From positions 2,852,001 to 2,916,000 of the forward strand of contig NZ_CP009455.1 of NCBI RefSeq assembly GCF_000759535.1: a DNA stretch of 64,000 nucleotides. Reading direction: 5' to 3'. Numbering within the stretch: position 1 is the first letter of the stretch; each line of letters opens with the position of its first letter. Positions 43,981 through 54,066 of this stretch are shown here, piece by piece. The notes below the pieces were generated by a model. It was not told the origin of the DNA. It searched no databases and saw only the letters and a list, made by a program, of their open reading frames with translations. Origin of the DNA: Pseudomonas cremoricolorata. Lineage in GTDB: Bacteria > Pseudomonadota > Gammaproteobacteria > Pseudomonadales > Pseudomonadaceae. The translations under genes were made by a program, and so were the position numbers.

Positions 43981-45396
43981 TTACAGCAAGGTTTCCACCC
44001 GCAGCGTATTGGTCGTGCCTGGCTTGCCAAAAGGCACACCGGCAGTGATCAGCACGGTGTCACCGCGCTGCGCCATGCCTTGCGCCTGGGCGATCTCCAA
44101 GGCGGTCGAGCAGATTTCATCGACCTGGTGCAAGCGGTCGTTGACCACCGAGCGCACCCCCCACACCACACTCAGGCGCCGCGCGGTGATCAGATTTGGG
44201 GTCAAGTTGAGGATCGGCGCCCGCGGCCGCTCGCGGGCGGCGCGCAGGGTCGAGGCGCCGGACTCGCTGTAGTTGACCAGCACCGCCACCGGCAGAATGC
44301 CGCTGATACGCCGGATCGCACAGCTGATGGCGTCGCTGACGGTCGCCTCGGCCTTGGGTCTGCCGACGTCGAGTTGGGCCTGGTAGTCCGGGCCGTTTTC
44401 CACCTGGCGGATGATCTTGCTCATCATCTGCACCGCCTCGAGCGGGTAGTCGCCCGAGGCGGTCTCGGCCGACAGCATCAGCGTGTCGGCGCCCTCGGCC
44501 ACGGCGTTGGCCACGTCGGTGACCTCGGCGCGGGTCGGGGTCGAGGCAAAGCGCATGGATTCGAGCATCTGCGTGGCCACCACCACCGGTTTGCCGAGCT
44601 GACGGCAGGTGGCGATGATGCGCTTCTGAATCTGCGGCACGCTTTCGGCCGGCACTTCGACGCCCAGGTCGCCGCGGGCGACCATGATCGCGTCGGCCTG
44701 CTCGGCGATGGCCTGCAGGTGTTCGACCGCCGAGGGCTTTTCGATTTTCGCCATCAGGTAGGCGCGGTCGCCGATCAGTTCTCGGGCTTCGAGGATGTCC
44801 TGCGGGCGCTGCACGAACGACAGCGCCACCCAGTCCACCCCCAGCTGCAGGCCAAAGGCCAGGTCGCGGCGATCCTTTTCGGTGAGCGGCGACAGCGCCA
44901 GCACCGCCTCGGGCACGTTGACCCCTTTGCGATCGGACAGCTCGCCGCCGTCCACGACCTCGGTGTCGATGGCCTCGGCATGGGTGGCCGTCACCCGCAG
45001 GCGCAGTTTGCCGTCGTCCAGCAACAGGTGCATGCCAGGGCGCAGGGCGGCGATGATTTCCGGGTGCGGCAGGTTGACCCGCTGGGCATCGCCCGGCGTC
45101 GGGTCGAGGTCCAGGCGCAGGGCCTGACCGCGGCGCAGTTCAACCTTGCCCGCTTCGAAGCGCCCGACCCGCAGTTTCGGCCCTTGCAAGTCCATGAGAA
45201 TGCCCAGCGGGCAGTTCAACTGCTGCTCGACCTGACGAATCCAGTCGTAGCGCAGGGCATGATCGGCATGCTCGCCATGGCTGAAGTTGAGGCGGAACAG
45301 GTTGACCCCAGCCTCGGCCAGTTGCCGCACGTCATCGAGGCTGGCGGTGGCCGGGCCGAGGGTAGCGAGAATCTTGACCTTCTTGTCGATGTTCAT
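43981..45396 (-). CDS. pykF: Pyruvate kinase
   Basis: Transfers phosphate from PEP to ADP, giving pyruvate and ATP. The 471-residue protein starts MNIDKKVKILATLGPATAS and has the active-site lysine signature MAKIEKPSA, the GDLGVEVP segment and KPVVVATQMLESM. A normal C-terminal allosteric domain follows (LVNYSESGASTLRAAR). Its ATG overlaps the ttuD stop by 3 bases, so it is the glyoxylate-operon pyruvate kinase that completes conversion of glycerate to pyruvate; Pseudomonas also has a second pyruvate kinase elsewhere. Confidence 0.95.
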   Translation of the reverse strand: MNIDKKVKILATLGPATASLDDVRQLAEAGVNLFRLNFSHGEHADHALRYDWIRQVEQQLNCPLGILMDLQGPKLRVGRFEAGKVELRRGQALRLDLDPTPGDAQRVNLPHPEIIAALRPGMHLLLDDGKLRLRVTATHAEAIDTEVVDGGELSDRKGVNVPEAVLALSPLTEKDRRDLAFGLQLGVDWVALSFVQRPQDILEARELIGDRAYLMAKIEKPSAVEHLQAIAEQADAIMVARGDLGVEVPAESVPQIQKRIIATCRQLGKPVVVATQMLESMRFASTPTRAEVTDVANAVAEGADTLMLSAETASGDYPLEAVQMMSKIIRQVENGPDYQAQLDVGRPKAEATVSDAISCAIRRISGILPVAVLVNYSESGASTLRAARERPRAPILNLTPNLITARRLSVVWGVRSVVNDRLHQVDEICSTALEIAQAQGMAQRGDTVLITAGVPFGKPGTTNTLRVETLL

Positions 45397-46667
45397 GGAT
45401 AGGGCTGCTCAAGGATGAGAATGGCGCGGAAGTCGTTGACGTTGGTGCGCGTCGGTTCGGTGACGATCAGGGCGTCGAGGGCCTGGAAATAGCCGTAGCC
45501 GTTGTTGTCATCCAGCTCGGCGCTGGCGCTCAGGCCCAAAGCGCTGGCGCGGGCATAGCTGTCTGGGGTCATCAGCGCGCCGGCGTTGTCTTCCGAGCCG
45601 TCGATGCCATCGGTGTCACCGGCCAGCGCATACACCCCCGGCAGGCCCTTGAGGCTGTCGGTCAGGCTCAGGAGAAACTCGGCATTGCGCCCGCCACGGC
45701 CGTTGCCGCGCACGGTGACGGTGGTTTCGCCGCCGGAGAGGATCACGCACGGTGGCTTGAGCGGCTGGCTGTGCTTGACGATCTGCCGGGCGATGCCGGC
45801 ATGCACCTTGGCCACCTCGCGTGATTCGCCTTCCAGATCGCCCAGAATCAGCGCACTGAAGCCGGCCTGGCGCGCTTTCACGGCAGCGGCCTCGAGCGAC
45901 TGCTGGGGTTTGGCAATCAGTTGGAAGTGACTGCGGCTGAGCATCGGATCGTCGGCCTTGAGGGTTTCCGAAGCCGGGTCGTTGAGCCAGTCGAGCACCG
46001 CCTGTGGCGCATCGATGGCATAGCGCTTGAGCACCGCCAGGGCATCGGTGCGGGTGCTGGGGTCGGCCACGGTCGGCCCTGAGGCGATCACCGTCGCAAG
46101 GTCGCCCGGCACATCGGAAATGGCGTAGGTGTACACCGTGGCTGGCCAGCAGGCCTTGGCCAGGCGCCCGCCCTTGATCGCCGAGAGGTGCTTGCGCACG
46201 CAGTTCATCTCGCCGATGGTCGCGCCGGACTTGAGCAGCGCCTTGTTCACCTGCTGTTTGTCGGCCAGGGTCAGCCCGGCGGCCGGCAGGGCCAGCAGCG
46301 CCGAGCCACCGCCCGAGAGCAGAAAGATCACCCGGTCGTCTTCGCTGAGGTTGCTGACCATCTCCAGCACCCGGCCGGCGACTTCCAGACCCGCCGCATC
46401 GGGCACCGGATGTGCCGCCTCGACCACCTCGATTTTCTGGCAACTGGCGCCGTGCCCGTAGCGCGTCACGACCAGCCCACTGACTTCGCCTTGCCAGTGT
46501 TGTTCCACCACTTCGGCCATGGCTGCAGCAGCCTTGCCCGCGCCGATGACGATGACACGACCACTGCGGTCGGCAGGCAGGTAGGGCTCGAGCACCTGAC
46601 GCGGATGCGCGGCGGCGATGGCGGTGTCGAACAACGAGCGGAGCAGGGATTGTGGATCGACCGACAT
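45393..46667 (-). CDS. ttuD: Glycerate 2-kinase / hydroxypyruvate reductase-type protein (MOFRL family)
   Basis: MOFRL-family protein of 424 residues that phosphorylates D-glycerate to 2-phosphoglycerate; it is often annotated as hydroxypyruvate reductase TtuD. Visible segments are VIGAGKAAAAMA, FLLSGGGSALLALP, GATIGEMNCVRKHLSAIKGG and the C-terminal MOFRL motif (LAGDTDGIDGSEDNAGA). The start at 46667 (MSVDPQSLL) follows AAAGGAGG; an upstream in-frame start would translate the heptamer repeat. It overlaps pykF, tying glycerate phosphorylation to pyruvate kinase. Confidence 0.92.
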   Translation of the reverse strand: MSVDPQSLLRSLFDTAIAAAHPRQVLEPYLPADRSGRVIVIGAGKAAAAMAEVVEQHWQGEVSGLVVTRYGHGASCQKIEVVEAAHPVPDAAGLEVAGRVLEMVSNLSEDDRVIFLLSGGGSALLALPAAGLTLADKQQVNKALLKSGATIGEMNCVRKHLSAIKGGRLAKACWPATVYTYAISDVPGDLATVIASGPTVADPSTRTDALAVLKRYAIDAPQAVLDWLNDPASETLKADDPMLSRSHFQLIAKPQQSLEAAAVKARQAGFSALILGDLEGESREVAKVHAGIARQIVKHSQPLKPPCVILSGGETTVTVRGNGRGGRNAEFLLSLTDSLKGLPGVYALAGDTDGIDGSEDNAGALMTPDSYARASALGLSASAELDDNNGYGYFQALDALIVTEPTRTNVNDFRAILILEQPYP

Positions 46668-46689
46668 TGGGCCTCCTTTGGGGGGCAGC

Positions 46690-46845
46690 GGGCTGCCAGC
46701 TGCGAGCTGGAAGCTACAAGCTGCAAGTAAAAGCGGATGGGACAGGGAGCCACAAGTTTCTAGCGGCAAGCTGCAAGCAGTATTGGGTTGGGTTTCGCTT
46801 GCAGCTTGCAGCTTGCAGCTTGCAGCTCATAGCTTGCCGCTGGCG
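46690..46845. repeat. Heptamer tandem repeat and inverted repeat, GCTTGCA type
   Basis: Four tandem copies of GCTTGCA fill 46797-46824. The reverse complement motif (AGCTGCAAG, GCAAGCTGCAAGC) recurs at about 46701-46727 and 46765-46778. An 11-bp perfect dyad AGCGGCAAGCT (46762-46772) / AGCTTGCCGCT (46831-46841) encloses the tandem array. Such CAAGC-rich intergenic repeats are common in Pseudomonas. It lies between glxR and ttuD. Confidence 0.8.
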
Positions 46846-46861
46846 ACCAGCGGCAACGCCG

Positions 46862-47755
46862 CTAGTCGCGTTCTCGAATCGAGAAATTGGCCATGTGCTC
46901 CAGGCCTTTGATCAGCGCCGAGTGGTCCCAGTTGCCGCCGCCCAGGGCTACGCAGGTGCTGAACACTTGCTGGGCATTGGAGGTGTTGGGCAGGTTGATG
47001 CCCAGTTCCTTGGCGCCTTGCAGGGCCAGGTTGAGGTCTTTCTGGTGCAGGTTGATCTTGAAGCCGGGGTCGAAGGTGCCGTTGATCATGCGCTCGGCAT
47101 GCACTTCGAGAATCTTCGACGAGGCGAAGCCGCCCATCAGCGCCTCGCGCACCTTGGCTGGGTCGGCGCCGTTCTTCGCGGCGAACAGCAAGGCTTCGCC
47201 GACCGCCTGGATATTCAGCGCGACGATGATCTGGTTGGCGACCTTGGCGGTCTGCCCGGCGCCGCTGTCGCCGACCCGGGTGATGTTCTTGCCCATGCTC
47301 TGGAACAACGGCAGGGCGCGCTCGTAGGCCTCGGCGCTGCCGCCGACCATGATGCTCAGGGTCGCCGCCCTGGCGCCGACCTCACCCCCCGAAACCGGCG
47401 CATCGAGGTACTGGGCGCCGGTGCTGGCGATGCGTTCGGCGAAGGCCTTGGTGGCGGTGGGCGAGATCGAACTCATGTCGATCACCACCTTGTTCGCCGC
47501 CAAACCTTCGGCTACGCCATCGGCCTCGAACAGCACACTTTCGACCTGCGGCGTGTCGGGCACGATGACGATGATGAATTCGGCTTCCTGAGCCACTTCA
47601 CGTGGGTTGCCCAGGGCCACCGCGCCGGCCTCGATCAGGTCGGCGGGGGCCTTGCTGTGGTGTTCGGAGACGAACAGGTCGTGGCCTGCCTTGAGCAGGT
47701 TGTGGGCCATGGGCTTGCCCATGATGCCGGTGCCGATGAAGCCGATCTTGGCCAT
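46862..47755 (-). CDS. glxR: 2-Hydroxy-3-oxopropionate (tartronate semialdehyde) reductase
   Basis: NAD(P)H-dependent reductase of 297 residues that turns tartronate semialdehyde into D-glycerate. The Rossmann motif GFIGTGIMGKPMAHNLLKAGH, substrate signature DAPVSGGEVGA and catalytic-lysine segment GAGQTAKVANQI are all as in the beta-hydroxyacid dehydrogenase family. Downstream of gcl and hyi in the same direction. The gap to ttuD is 194 bases and filled by repeats, so expression of the distal genes could differ. Confidence 0.95.
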   Translation of the reverse strand: MAKIGFIGTGIMGKPMAHNLLKAGHDLFVSEHHSKAPADLIEAGAVALGNPREVAQEAEFIIVIVPDTPQVESVLFEADGVAEGLAANKVVIDMSSISPTATKAFAERIASTGAQYLDAPVSGGEVGARAATLSIMVGGSAEAYERALPLFQSMGKNITRVGDSGAGQTAKVANQIIVALNIQAVGEALLFAAKNGADPAKVREALMGGFASSKILEVHAERMINGTFDPGFKINLHQKDLNLALQGAKELGINLPNTSNAQQVFSTCVALGGGNWDHSALIKGLEHMANFSIRERD

Positions 47756-47811
47756 GAGAAATTGCCTCTTGTAGTTATGAAAGTTGACGGCGAAGGGGGA
47801 CGACGGCCGCT

Positions 47812-48594
47812 TCAGAGCACGTTGTAGGTTTTCAGCCAGCCCAGGCCTGCCTCAGTGGTGGTCAGTGGCTTGTATTCGGCGCCGACCCAGCCCTGGTAGC
47901 CGATGCGGTCGAGGTGCTGGAACAGGAAGTGGTAGTTGATCTCGCCGGTGCCGGGCTCGTTGCGCCCTGGGTTGTCGGCCAGTTGCACGTGGTGGATCAG
48001 CGCCAGATGCGTTTGCAGGCTGCGGGCGAGGTCACCTTCCATGATTTGCATGTGGTAGATGTCGTACTGCAGGAACAGGTTGTCACTGCCGACTTCAGCG
48101 TGAATATCCAGTGCCTGTGCCGTGGTGTTCAGGTAAAAATCCGGGATGTCACGGGTGTTGATCATCTCCATGACCAAGCGAATGCCGGCCGCCTTGAGCC
48201 GCTCGGCGGCAAAGCGCAGGTTGTCGACGAAGGTGCGTCGCACCTGCTCATCGCTCAGCCCTTGCGGACGGATGCCGGCCAGGCAGTTGACCTGGGTGTT
48301 GCCCAGCACCTGGGCATAGTCGATGGCACGCTCGACGCCGGCGCGAAACTCTTTGACCCGCTCGGAGTGGCAGGCGATGCCGCGCTCGCCCTGGGCCCAG
48401 TTGCCGGCCGGCAGGTTGAACAGCACTTGGGTCAGGCCGTGGGTATCGAGCTGCTGGCGAATCTCGGCGGCGTCGAAGTCGTACGGGAAGAGGTATTCGA
48501 CGCCGCTGAAGCCGGCGTCAGCGGCGGCTTTGAAACGGGCAAGGAAATCCTGTTCGGTGAACAGCATGGACAGGTTGGCGGCAAGGCGCGGCAT
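47812..48594 (-). CDS. hyi: Hydroxypyruvate isomerase
   Basis: Interconverts hydroxypyruvate and tartronate semialdehyde. The 260-residue TIM-barrel protein begins MPRLAANLSMLFTEQDFLARFKAAADAGFSGVEYLFPYDFD. It contains RLVMEMINTRDIPDFYLNT, LQYDIYHMQIMEGDL and HVQLADNPGRNEPGTGEINY, with the metal-binding Glu, Asp and His residues of this family. Between gcl and glxR, 60 and 56 bases from its neighbours. Confidence 0.94.
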   Translation of the reverse strand: MPRLAANLSMLFTEQDFLARFKAAADAGFSGVEYLFPYDFDAAEIRQQLDTHGLTQVLFNLPAGNWAQGERGIACHSERVKEFRAGVERAIDYAQVLGNTQVNCLAGIRPQGLSDEQVRRTFVDNLRFAAERLKAAGIRLVMEMINTRDIPDFYLNTTAQALDIHAEVGSDNLFLQYDIYHMQIMEGDLARSLQTHLALIHHVQLADNPGRNEPGTGEINYHFLFQHLDRIGYQGWVGAEYKPLTTTEAGLGWLKTYNVL

Positions 48595-48654
48595 GGTCGG
48601 TCTCCTGATGGATGGCTCACCCGGCGCGCGCTGCGAAGGCGCCGGGGGGAGGGT

Positions 48655-50430
<1,776 letters not shown>

Positions 50431-50455
50431 GACTTGTGCCTCATTGATATTGTAA

Positions 50456-50465
50456 TTGTATACAA
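50456..50465. promoter_or_regulatory. TTGTATACAA operator before gcl
   Basis: Perfect 10-bp palindrome 26 bases upstream of the gcl start, within the probable transcript start region, so binding would repress. It is 131 bases from a second copy (50596) in front of the divergent glcG-like gene. Confidence 0.65.
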
Positions 50466-50595
50466 CTTTGCCTGAGGCCGAGTTTATTCACCCTTTCTCG
50501 TTGAGGTCAATCCCTTTCGCGAGATGGCTAGATGAAGGGTCAGAATGGCAGATGACAGGCTTTTTGAAGAGATTTAAGACGATCGTTTGAAAATG

Positions 50596-50605
50596 TTGTA
50601 TACAA
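50596..50605. promoter_or_regulatory. TTGTATACAA operator before the glcG-like gene
   Basis: Perfect palindrome TTGTATACAA in an AT-rich stretch, 79 bases upstream of the glcG-like start. Together with the site at 50456 it brackets the divergent promoter region. Confidence 0.65.
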
Positions 50606-50683
50606 TAAATCAATTTAGTGTGCTCTATTTGTGAGGCCTTTTTCTATTCATCGGCTCTCGTAGAACAATAAGAGGACACAGCC

Positions 50684-51124
50684 ATGACCCCTTTGACTCT
50701 CAAGTCGGCCGTGAGTCTGGTCGACGCCGCATTAAGCGCAGGCCACACCATCGAGGCGGCGCCGCTGACGGTTGCGGTGCTCGATGCGGGCGGCCATCTC
50801 CTGGCCTTGCAGCGCGAAGACGGCGCCAGCCTGATTCGTCCGGACATCGCCATCGGCAAAGCCTGGGGCGCCATCGCCCTGGGCAAGGGTTCGCGCCTGC
50901 TGGCGCTGGATGCGCAACAACGCCCGGCCTTCTTCGCCGCCCTCAACGGCCTGGGCGAGCGGCCGGTGGTGCCGGTGCCGGGCGGTGTGCTGATTCGCGA
51001 TGGCGAGGGCCACGTGCTGGGCGCGGTGGGCATCAGTGGCGACACCTCGGACATCGATGAACAGTGCGCCATCAGCGCAATCGAAGCGGCGGGGCTACGG
51101 GCCGATGCGGGCGTGGCGGTTTAG
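50684..51124 (+). CDS. GlcG/HbpS family protein
   Basis: The 146-residue protein has the GlcG/HbpS (DUF336) fold: ALSAGHTIEAAPLTVAVLDAGGHLLALQREDGASLIRPDIAIGKAWGA, a VPGGVLIRD stretch, and the terminal GAVGISGDTSDIDEQCAISAI. Relatives bind haem or cobalamin or accompany glycolate oxidase; the function is unsettled. No glycolate oxidase subunits are beside it; instead it is divergent from gcl and shares its operator type, so it belongs to glyoxylate metabolism here. A TAAGAGGA ribosome site precedes the ATG. Confidence 0.87.
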   Translation: MTPLTLKSAVSLVDAALSAGHTIEAAPLTVAVLDAGGHLLALQREDGASLIRPDIAIGKAWGAIALGKGSRLLALDAQQRPAFFAALNGLGERPVVPVPGGVLIRDGEGHVLGAVGISGDTSDIDEQCAISAIEAAGLRADAGVAV

Positions 51125-51142
51125 CCAGGCGGGCCGATTGCT

Positions 51143-51754
51143 TCAGGCCGGCTCCGGCTCACAGCCCTTGAGCACCAGGCGAATGATGGTCTGGGCGGCG
51201 GCGTCGTAGTCGCTGTCGGCGAGCTTGGCCTTGCCGGTGATGGCGGAAATCTGCCAGTCGAAATCGGCGTAGGTCTGGGTCGCTGCCCAGATGCTGAACA
51301 TCAGGTGGTGGGGGTCGATCGGGGCGATCAGCCCGCGCTCGACCCACTGGCCGATGCAGGCGATGTTGTGTTGCGCCTGGGCGTTCAACTGCTCGACCTG
51401 AGCGGCAGAAAGATGCGGCGCGCCGTGCATGATCTCGCTGGCGAACACCTTGGAGGCGTGCGGCAGGTCGCGGGAAATGCGGATTTTCGAACGGATATAG
51501 CCGCTCAGCACTTCGCGCGGATCACCCTCGGCATTGAACGGCGTCGAGGCCTGCATGATCGGCGCGATGATGCTTTCCAGTACCTCGCGGTAGAGGTTTT
51601 CCTTCGATTTGAAGTAGTAGTAGACGTTGGGCTTGGGCAGCCCGGCCTTGGCCGCGATGTCACTGGTTTTAGTCGCCGCGAAGCCCTTGTCGGCAAATTC
51701 CTCGCTGGCTGCGCGCAGGATCAGCTCCTTGTTGCGCTCGCGAATGGTGCTCAT
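51143..51754 (-). CDS. TetR-family regulator, RutR-like
   Basis: The 203-residue regulator has an N-terminal TetR HTH (ILRAASEEFADKGFAATKTSDIAAKAGLPKPNVYYYFKSKENLY) and a C-terminal domain like that of RutR/YcdC (FASEIMHGAPHLSAAQ, DPHHLMFSIWAATQTYADFDWQI). RutR senses pyrimidine bases and regulates pyrimidine and purine use. The ligand here is unknown, but a nucleobase or degradation product fits. It lies convergent with the glcG-like gene and is divergent from the DUF808 gene. Confidence 0.85.
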   Translation of the reverse strand: MSTIRERNKELILRAASEEFADKGFAATKTSDIAAKAGLPKPNVYYYFKSKENLYREVLESIIAPIMQASTPFNAEGDPREVLSGYIRSKIRISRDLPHASKVFASEIMHGAPHLSAAQVEQLNAQAQHNIACIGQWVERGLIAPIDPHHLMFSIWAATQTYADFDWQISAITGKAKLADSDYDAAAQTIIRLVLKGCEPEPA

Positions 51755-51963
51755 GGTCGGGCATCGTCCTGTGTCTGGCCGCGGCTGCGGAAGGCCCGCG
51801 ATGGTAGCACCGTGCTCGAACGGCGCTCAAGGCAGGGCCTTTGCGCGGCAATTCACGACAGAACTCCTCTGTCGACGATGGGTCTGTAAGTCACTGTTTC
51901 ACCCTTGGCGCAACCCTGTGCCAGACCGGGTGAATGACCAGCATCGACCCAGGGTGAACGAAC

Positions 51964-52890
51964 ATGGCGGGCAGCAGTTTTTTTGCATTGTTGGATGACA
52001 TCGCCGCGTTGCTGGACGACATCTCGTTGATGAGCAAGGTGGCGGCGAAGAAATCCGCCAGCGTGTTGAGCGACGACCTGGCAGTGAACGCCGAGCAGGT
52101 CACCGGCATGAAGGCCGACCGTGAGTTGCCGGTGGTGTGGGCGGTGTTCAAAGGATCGCTGAAGAACAAGGCGATTCTGGTGCCCTGTGCGCTGATCCTC
52201 AGCGCCGTGCTGCCGGCGGCGGTCAAATGGCTGCTGATGGCAGGCGGCATCTACCTCTGCTATGAGGGCTTCGAGGCGATCAAGGACAAGTTCTCGCGCA
52301 ACAAGGATAGCGAGCAGAACACGGAAAAAAAAGCCGCGCCCAAGACCCCCGAAGCGCTGGCCGCCTATGAGAAGCGCAAGATCAAGGGCGCGATCAAGAC
52401 CGACTTCATCCTCAGCGCCGAGATCATCGTCATCACCCTCAATGTGGTGGCCGAGGCGCCGCTGTATCAGCAGATCATCACCCTGGCGCTGATTGCGGTG
52501 CTGATGACGGTGGGCGTATATGGCCTGGTGGCCGGCATCGTGCGCCTCGATGACGCAGGCTTCGCCCTGGCCAAGACCCAGGCGCAAGGATTGTGGGGGC
52601 GCATGACTCGTTCGTTCGGCAAGGGGCTGGTGGCAGCGGCGCCGATCTTGATGAAGGCGCTGTCGTGGATCGGCACGCTGGCGATGTTCCTGGTCGGCGG
52701 CACGTTCGTCGCCGAGGGCATCGCGCCGTTGGAACACGCCGTCGAAGCGCTGGTGGCCGATACCGCAGGATGGGGTCCGGTGGTCAAGCTAGGCCTGTTC
52801 GGCGTGATCGGTGCAGTGGCAGGCTTTGTCACCGCGCTGCTGGTCGGCGGCTTTGGCTGGGTGCGTGGGCGCCTGGGCAGCGCCGAGTAG
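51964..52890 (+). CDS. yedI: DUF808 (YedI-like) inner-membrane protein
   Basis: The 308-residue membrane protein begins MAGSSFFALLDDIAALLDDISLMSKVAAKK and matches DUF808/YedI, with about five hydrophobic segments in the middle and C-terminal parts and a charged loop (DKFSRNKDSEQNTEKKA). It is sometimes annotated as an ABC-type or permease component without evidence. No function is established. Monocistronic by position. Confidence 0.88.
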   Translation: MAGSSFFALLDDIAALLDDISLMSKVAAKKSASVLSDDLAVNAEQVTGMKADRELPVVWAVFKGSLKNKAILVPCALILSAVLPAAVKWLLMAGGIYLCYEGFEAIKDKFSRNKDSEQNTEKKAAPKTPEALAAYEKRKIKGAIKTDFILSAEIIVITLNVVAEAPLYQQIITLALIAVLMTVGVYGLVAGIVRLDDAGFALAKTQAQGLWGRMTRSFGKGLVAAAPILMKALSWIGTLAMFLVGGTFVAEGIAPLEHAVEALVADTAGWGPVVKLGLFGVIGAVAGFVTALLVGGFGWVRGRLGSAE

Positions 52891-52942
52891 CGGGCGCCGG
52901 TGGCCTGGCCTGGTAAAGCCCAGGCCGTGCCGCGGCGTACCC

Positions 52943-53725
52943 TTAGAAGTGCACCTTGACCAGGAAACTTGCGGTGTTCTGGTTGGTGTTGAAGCCTGAA
53001 GAACTCTCGATGCCGTACTTGTTTTTCCAGTAGTCGTATTCGAAGCCGACGTACAGCTGCTTCTCGCCCAGCTTCAGCGCTTTGCCCAGGTCGTACTTGA
53101 CCTGCGGGTTGAAGTGCAGGTTGGCGTGGTAGGTGCCGCGGCGGTTTTCATCGTTGTCGACCACCCAGTCCATGTAGCCGTCGATCAGCACATCGGAGTC
53201 GCCCAGCGGCAGGGTATAGGCCCATACCGGAGTGATCTGCCAGACGTTGTCGCCCGGGCGGCTGCCGTCGGTGGTGCGCTGGTAGAAGTTGAGCTGGAAG
53301 TAGTCGAAGCCTGGTACGTCGAGGTCGAATCCTGGGCCGATCAGGTAGCTGTCGGCATCGCCTTCGCCGAACTCGTAGGTCAGTGCCAGCAGCACGTCCT
53401 TGATCGGGCCGAACGACAGGTTCTGGTCGAAGATCTTGCCGAACGACAGGCGCGGGGTGAACTCGCCGTAGTAGGTGTCGCCACCGTTGCGCGCGTCTTT
53501 CTTGCCCTGATAACCGATGCGGTCGATGAACAGGAAGTTGTCGCCGTACTTCCAGCCGTCGGCGTGCTCGAAGGTGAAGGTCTGTTGGGTCGGCGGGTTG
53601 ACCTTGAAGTTCTTGCCCCACAGATAGGTCAGGCTGTTGCTCTGCCATTGCAGCAGGTCGCCGGCATGGGCGCTGCCGCAGGCCAGCAGGCCGGTGGCAA
53701 GAATCAGGCTGTTGAAAGTACGCAT
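52943..53725 (-). CDS. Tsx-like nucleoside-specific outer-membrane channel
   Basis: The 260-residue protein has a signal peptide (1-21, ending SAHA) and a beta-barrel pattern that ends in phenylalanine (SFLVKVHF), as outer-membrane proteins do. LLQWQSNSLTYLWGKNF, DRIGYQGKKDARNGGDTYYGEFTPRLSF and YDYWKNKYGI fit the nucleoside-specific channel family (Tsx/OmpK). It should pass nucleosides or bases into the periplasm, which suits its place next to purine catabolism. An AGGAGCG ribosome site supports the start at 53725. Confidence 0.87.
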   Translation of the reverse strand: MRTFNSLILATGLLACGSAHAGDLLQWQSNSLTYLWGKNFKVNPPTQQTFTFEHADGWKYGDNFLFIDRIGYQGKKDARNGGDTYYGEFTPRLSFGKIFDQNLSFGPIKDVLLALTYEFGEGDADSYLIGPGFDLDVPGFDYFQLNFYQRTTDGSRPGDNVWQITPVWAYTLPLGDSDVLIDGYMDWVVDNDENRRGTYHANLHFNPQVKYDLGKALKLGEKQLYVGFEYDYWKNKYGIESSSGFNTNQNTASFLVKVHF

Positions 53726-54066
53726 GGTGAAAGTCGCTCCTGTCGGTTCAGTGTCGGCGCTCGTGGGTGGCGCCGTTATCGTTGTGCAAGGTCGTGCCGA
53801 GGGACTGGGACGGGCCGCGCTGTGGTCGGCAGCGCATACCCTGAAACGTCGTTGAAACGACGCTAAACCCCCGATTTCATTGACTTTAAAGTCAGCAAAA
53901 ACCCTCTGCGCGGCCTGTTGCATGGGCAAAAAGGCGCGCAGGTTACTGGGTTGTGGGGTGGGTCTCAAGCGCGGCAGCGCGCGGCGGCAAGCAGCGGCCA
54001 GCTACGAGCGGCAAGCGGCAAGAAAAAGCAGCGTGCGCGCCCGTCCTGGAGCTTGCCGCAGCCTCG
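53726..54066. other. Intergenic region with two palindromes and CAAGC-type repeats
   Basis: Nothing in this 341-base gap looks coding. It holds CGTCGTT-N2-AACGACG (53847-53862), the palindrome at 53881-53894, and a repeat patch of GCGGCAAGC units at about 53970-54025 ending in GCTTGCCGC near 54052, akin to the heptamer repeat at 46.8 kb. The porin promoter must lie in the right half. Confidence 0.55.
53880..53895. promoter_or_regulatory. RutR-like palindrome upstream of the Tsx-like gene
   Basis: TGACTTTAAAGTCA (53881-53894) is a perfect 14-bp palindrome. With flanking bases it reads TTGAC-N6-GTCAG, the spacing of the E. coli RutR consensus TTGACCA-N2-TGGTCAA. It lies 155 bases before the porin start; a RutR-like gene is 2 kb away. 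Confidence 0.5.

Noticed and set aside
46668..46769. Longer N-terminus for ttuD
   Set aside because: The extra codons are translated heptamer repeat, and the AAAGGAGG site sits before 46667.
46797..46827. Tandem repeats as a CRISPR array
   Set aside because: Units are 7 bases with no spacers and no cas genes nearby.
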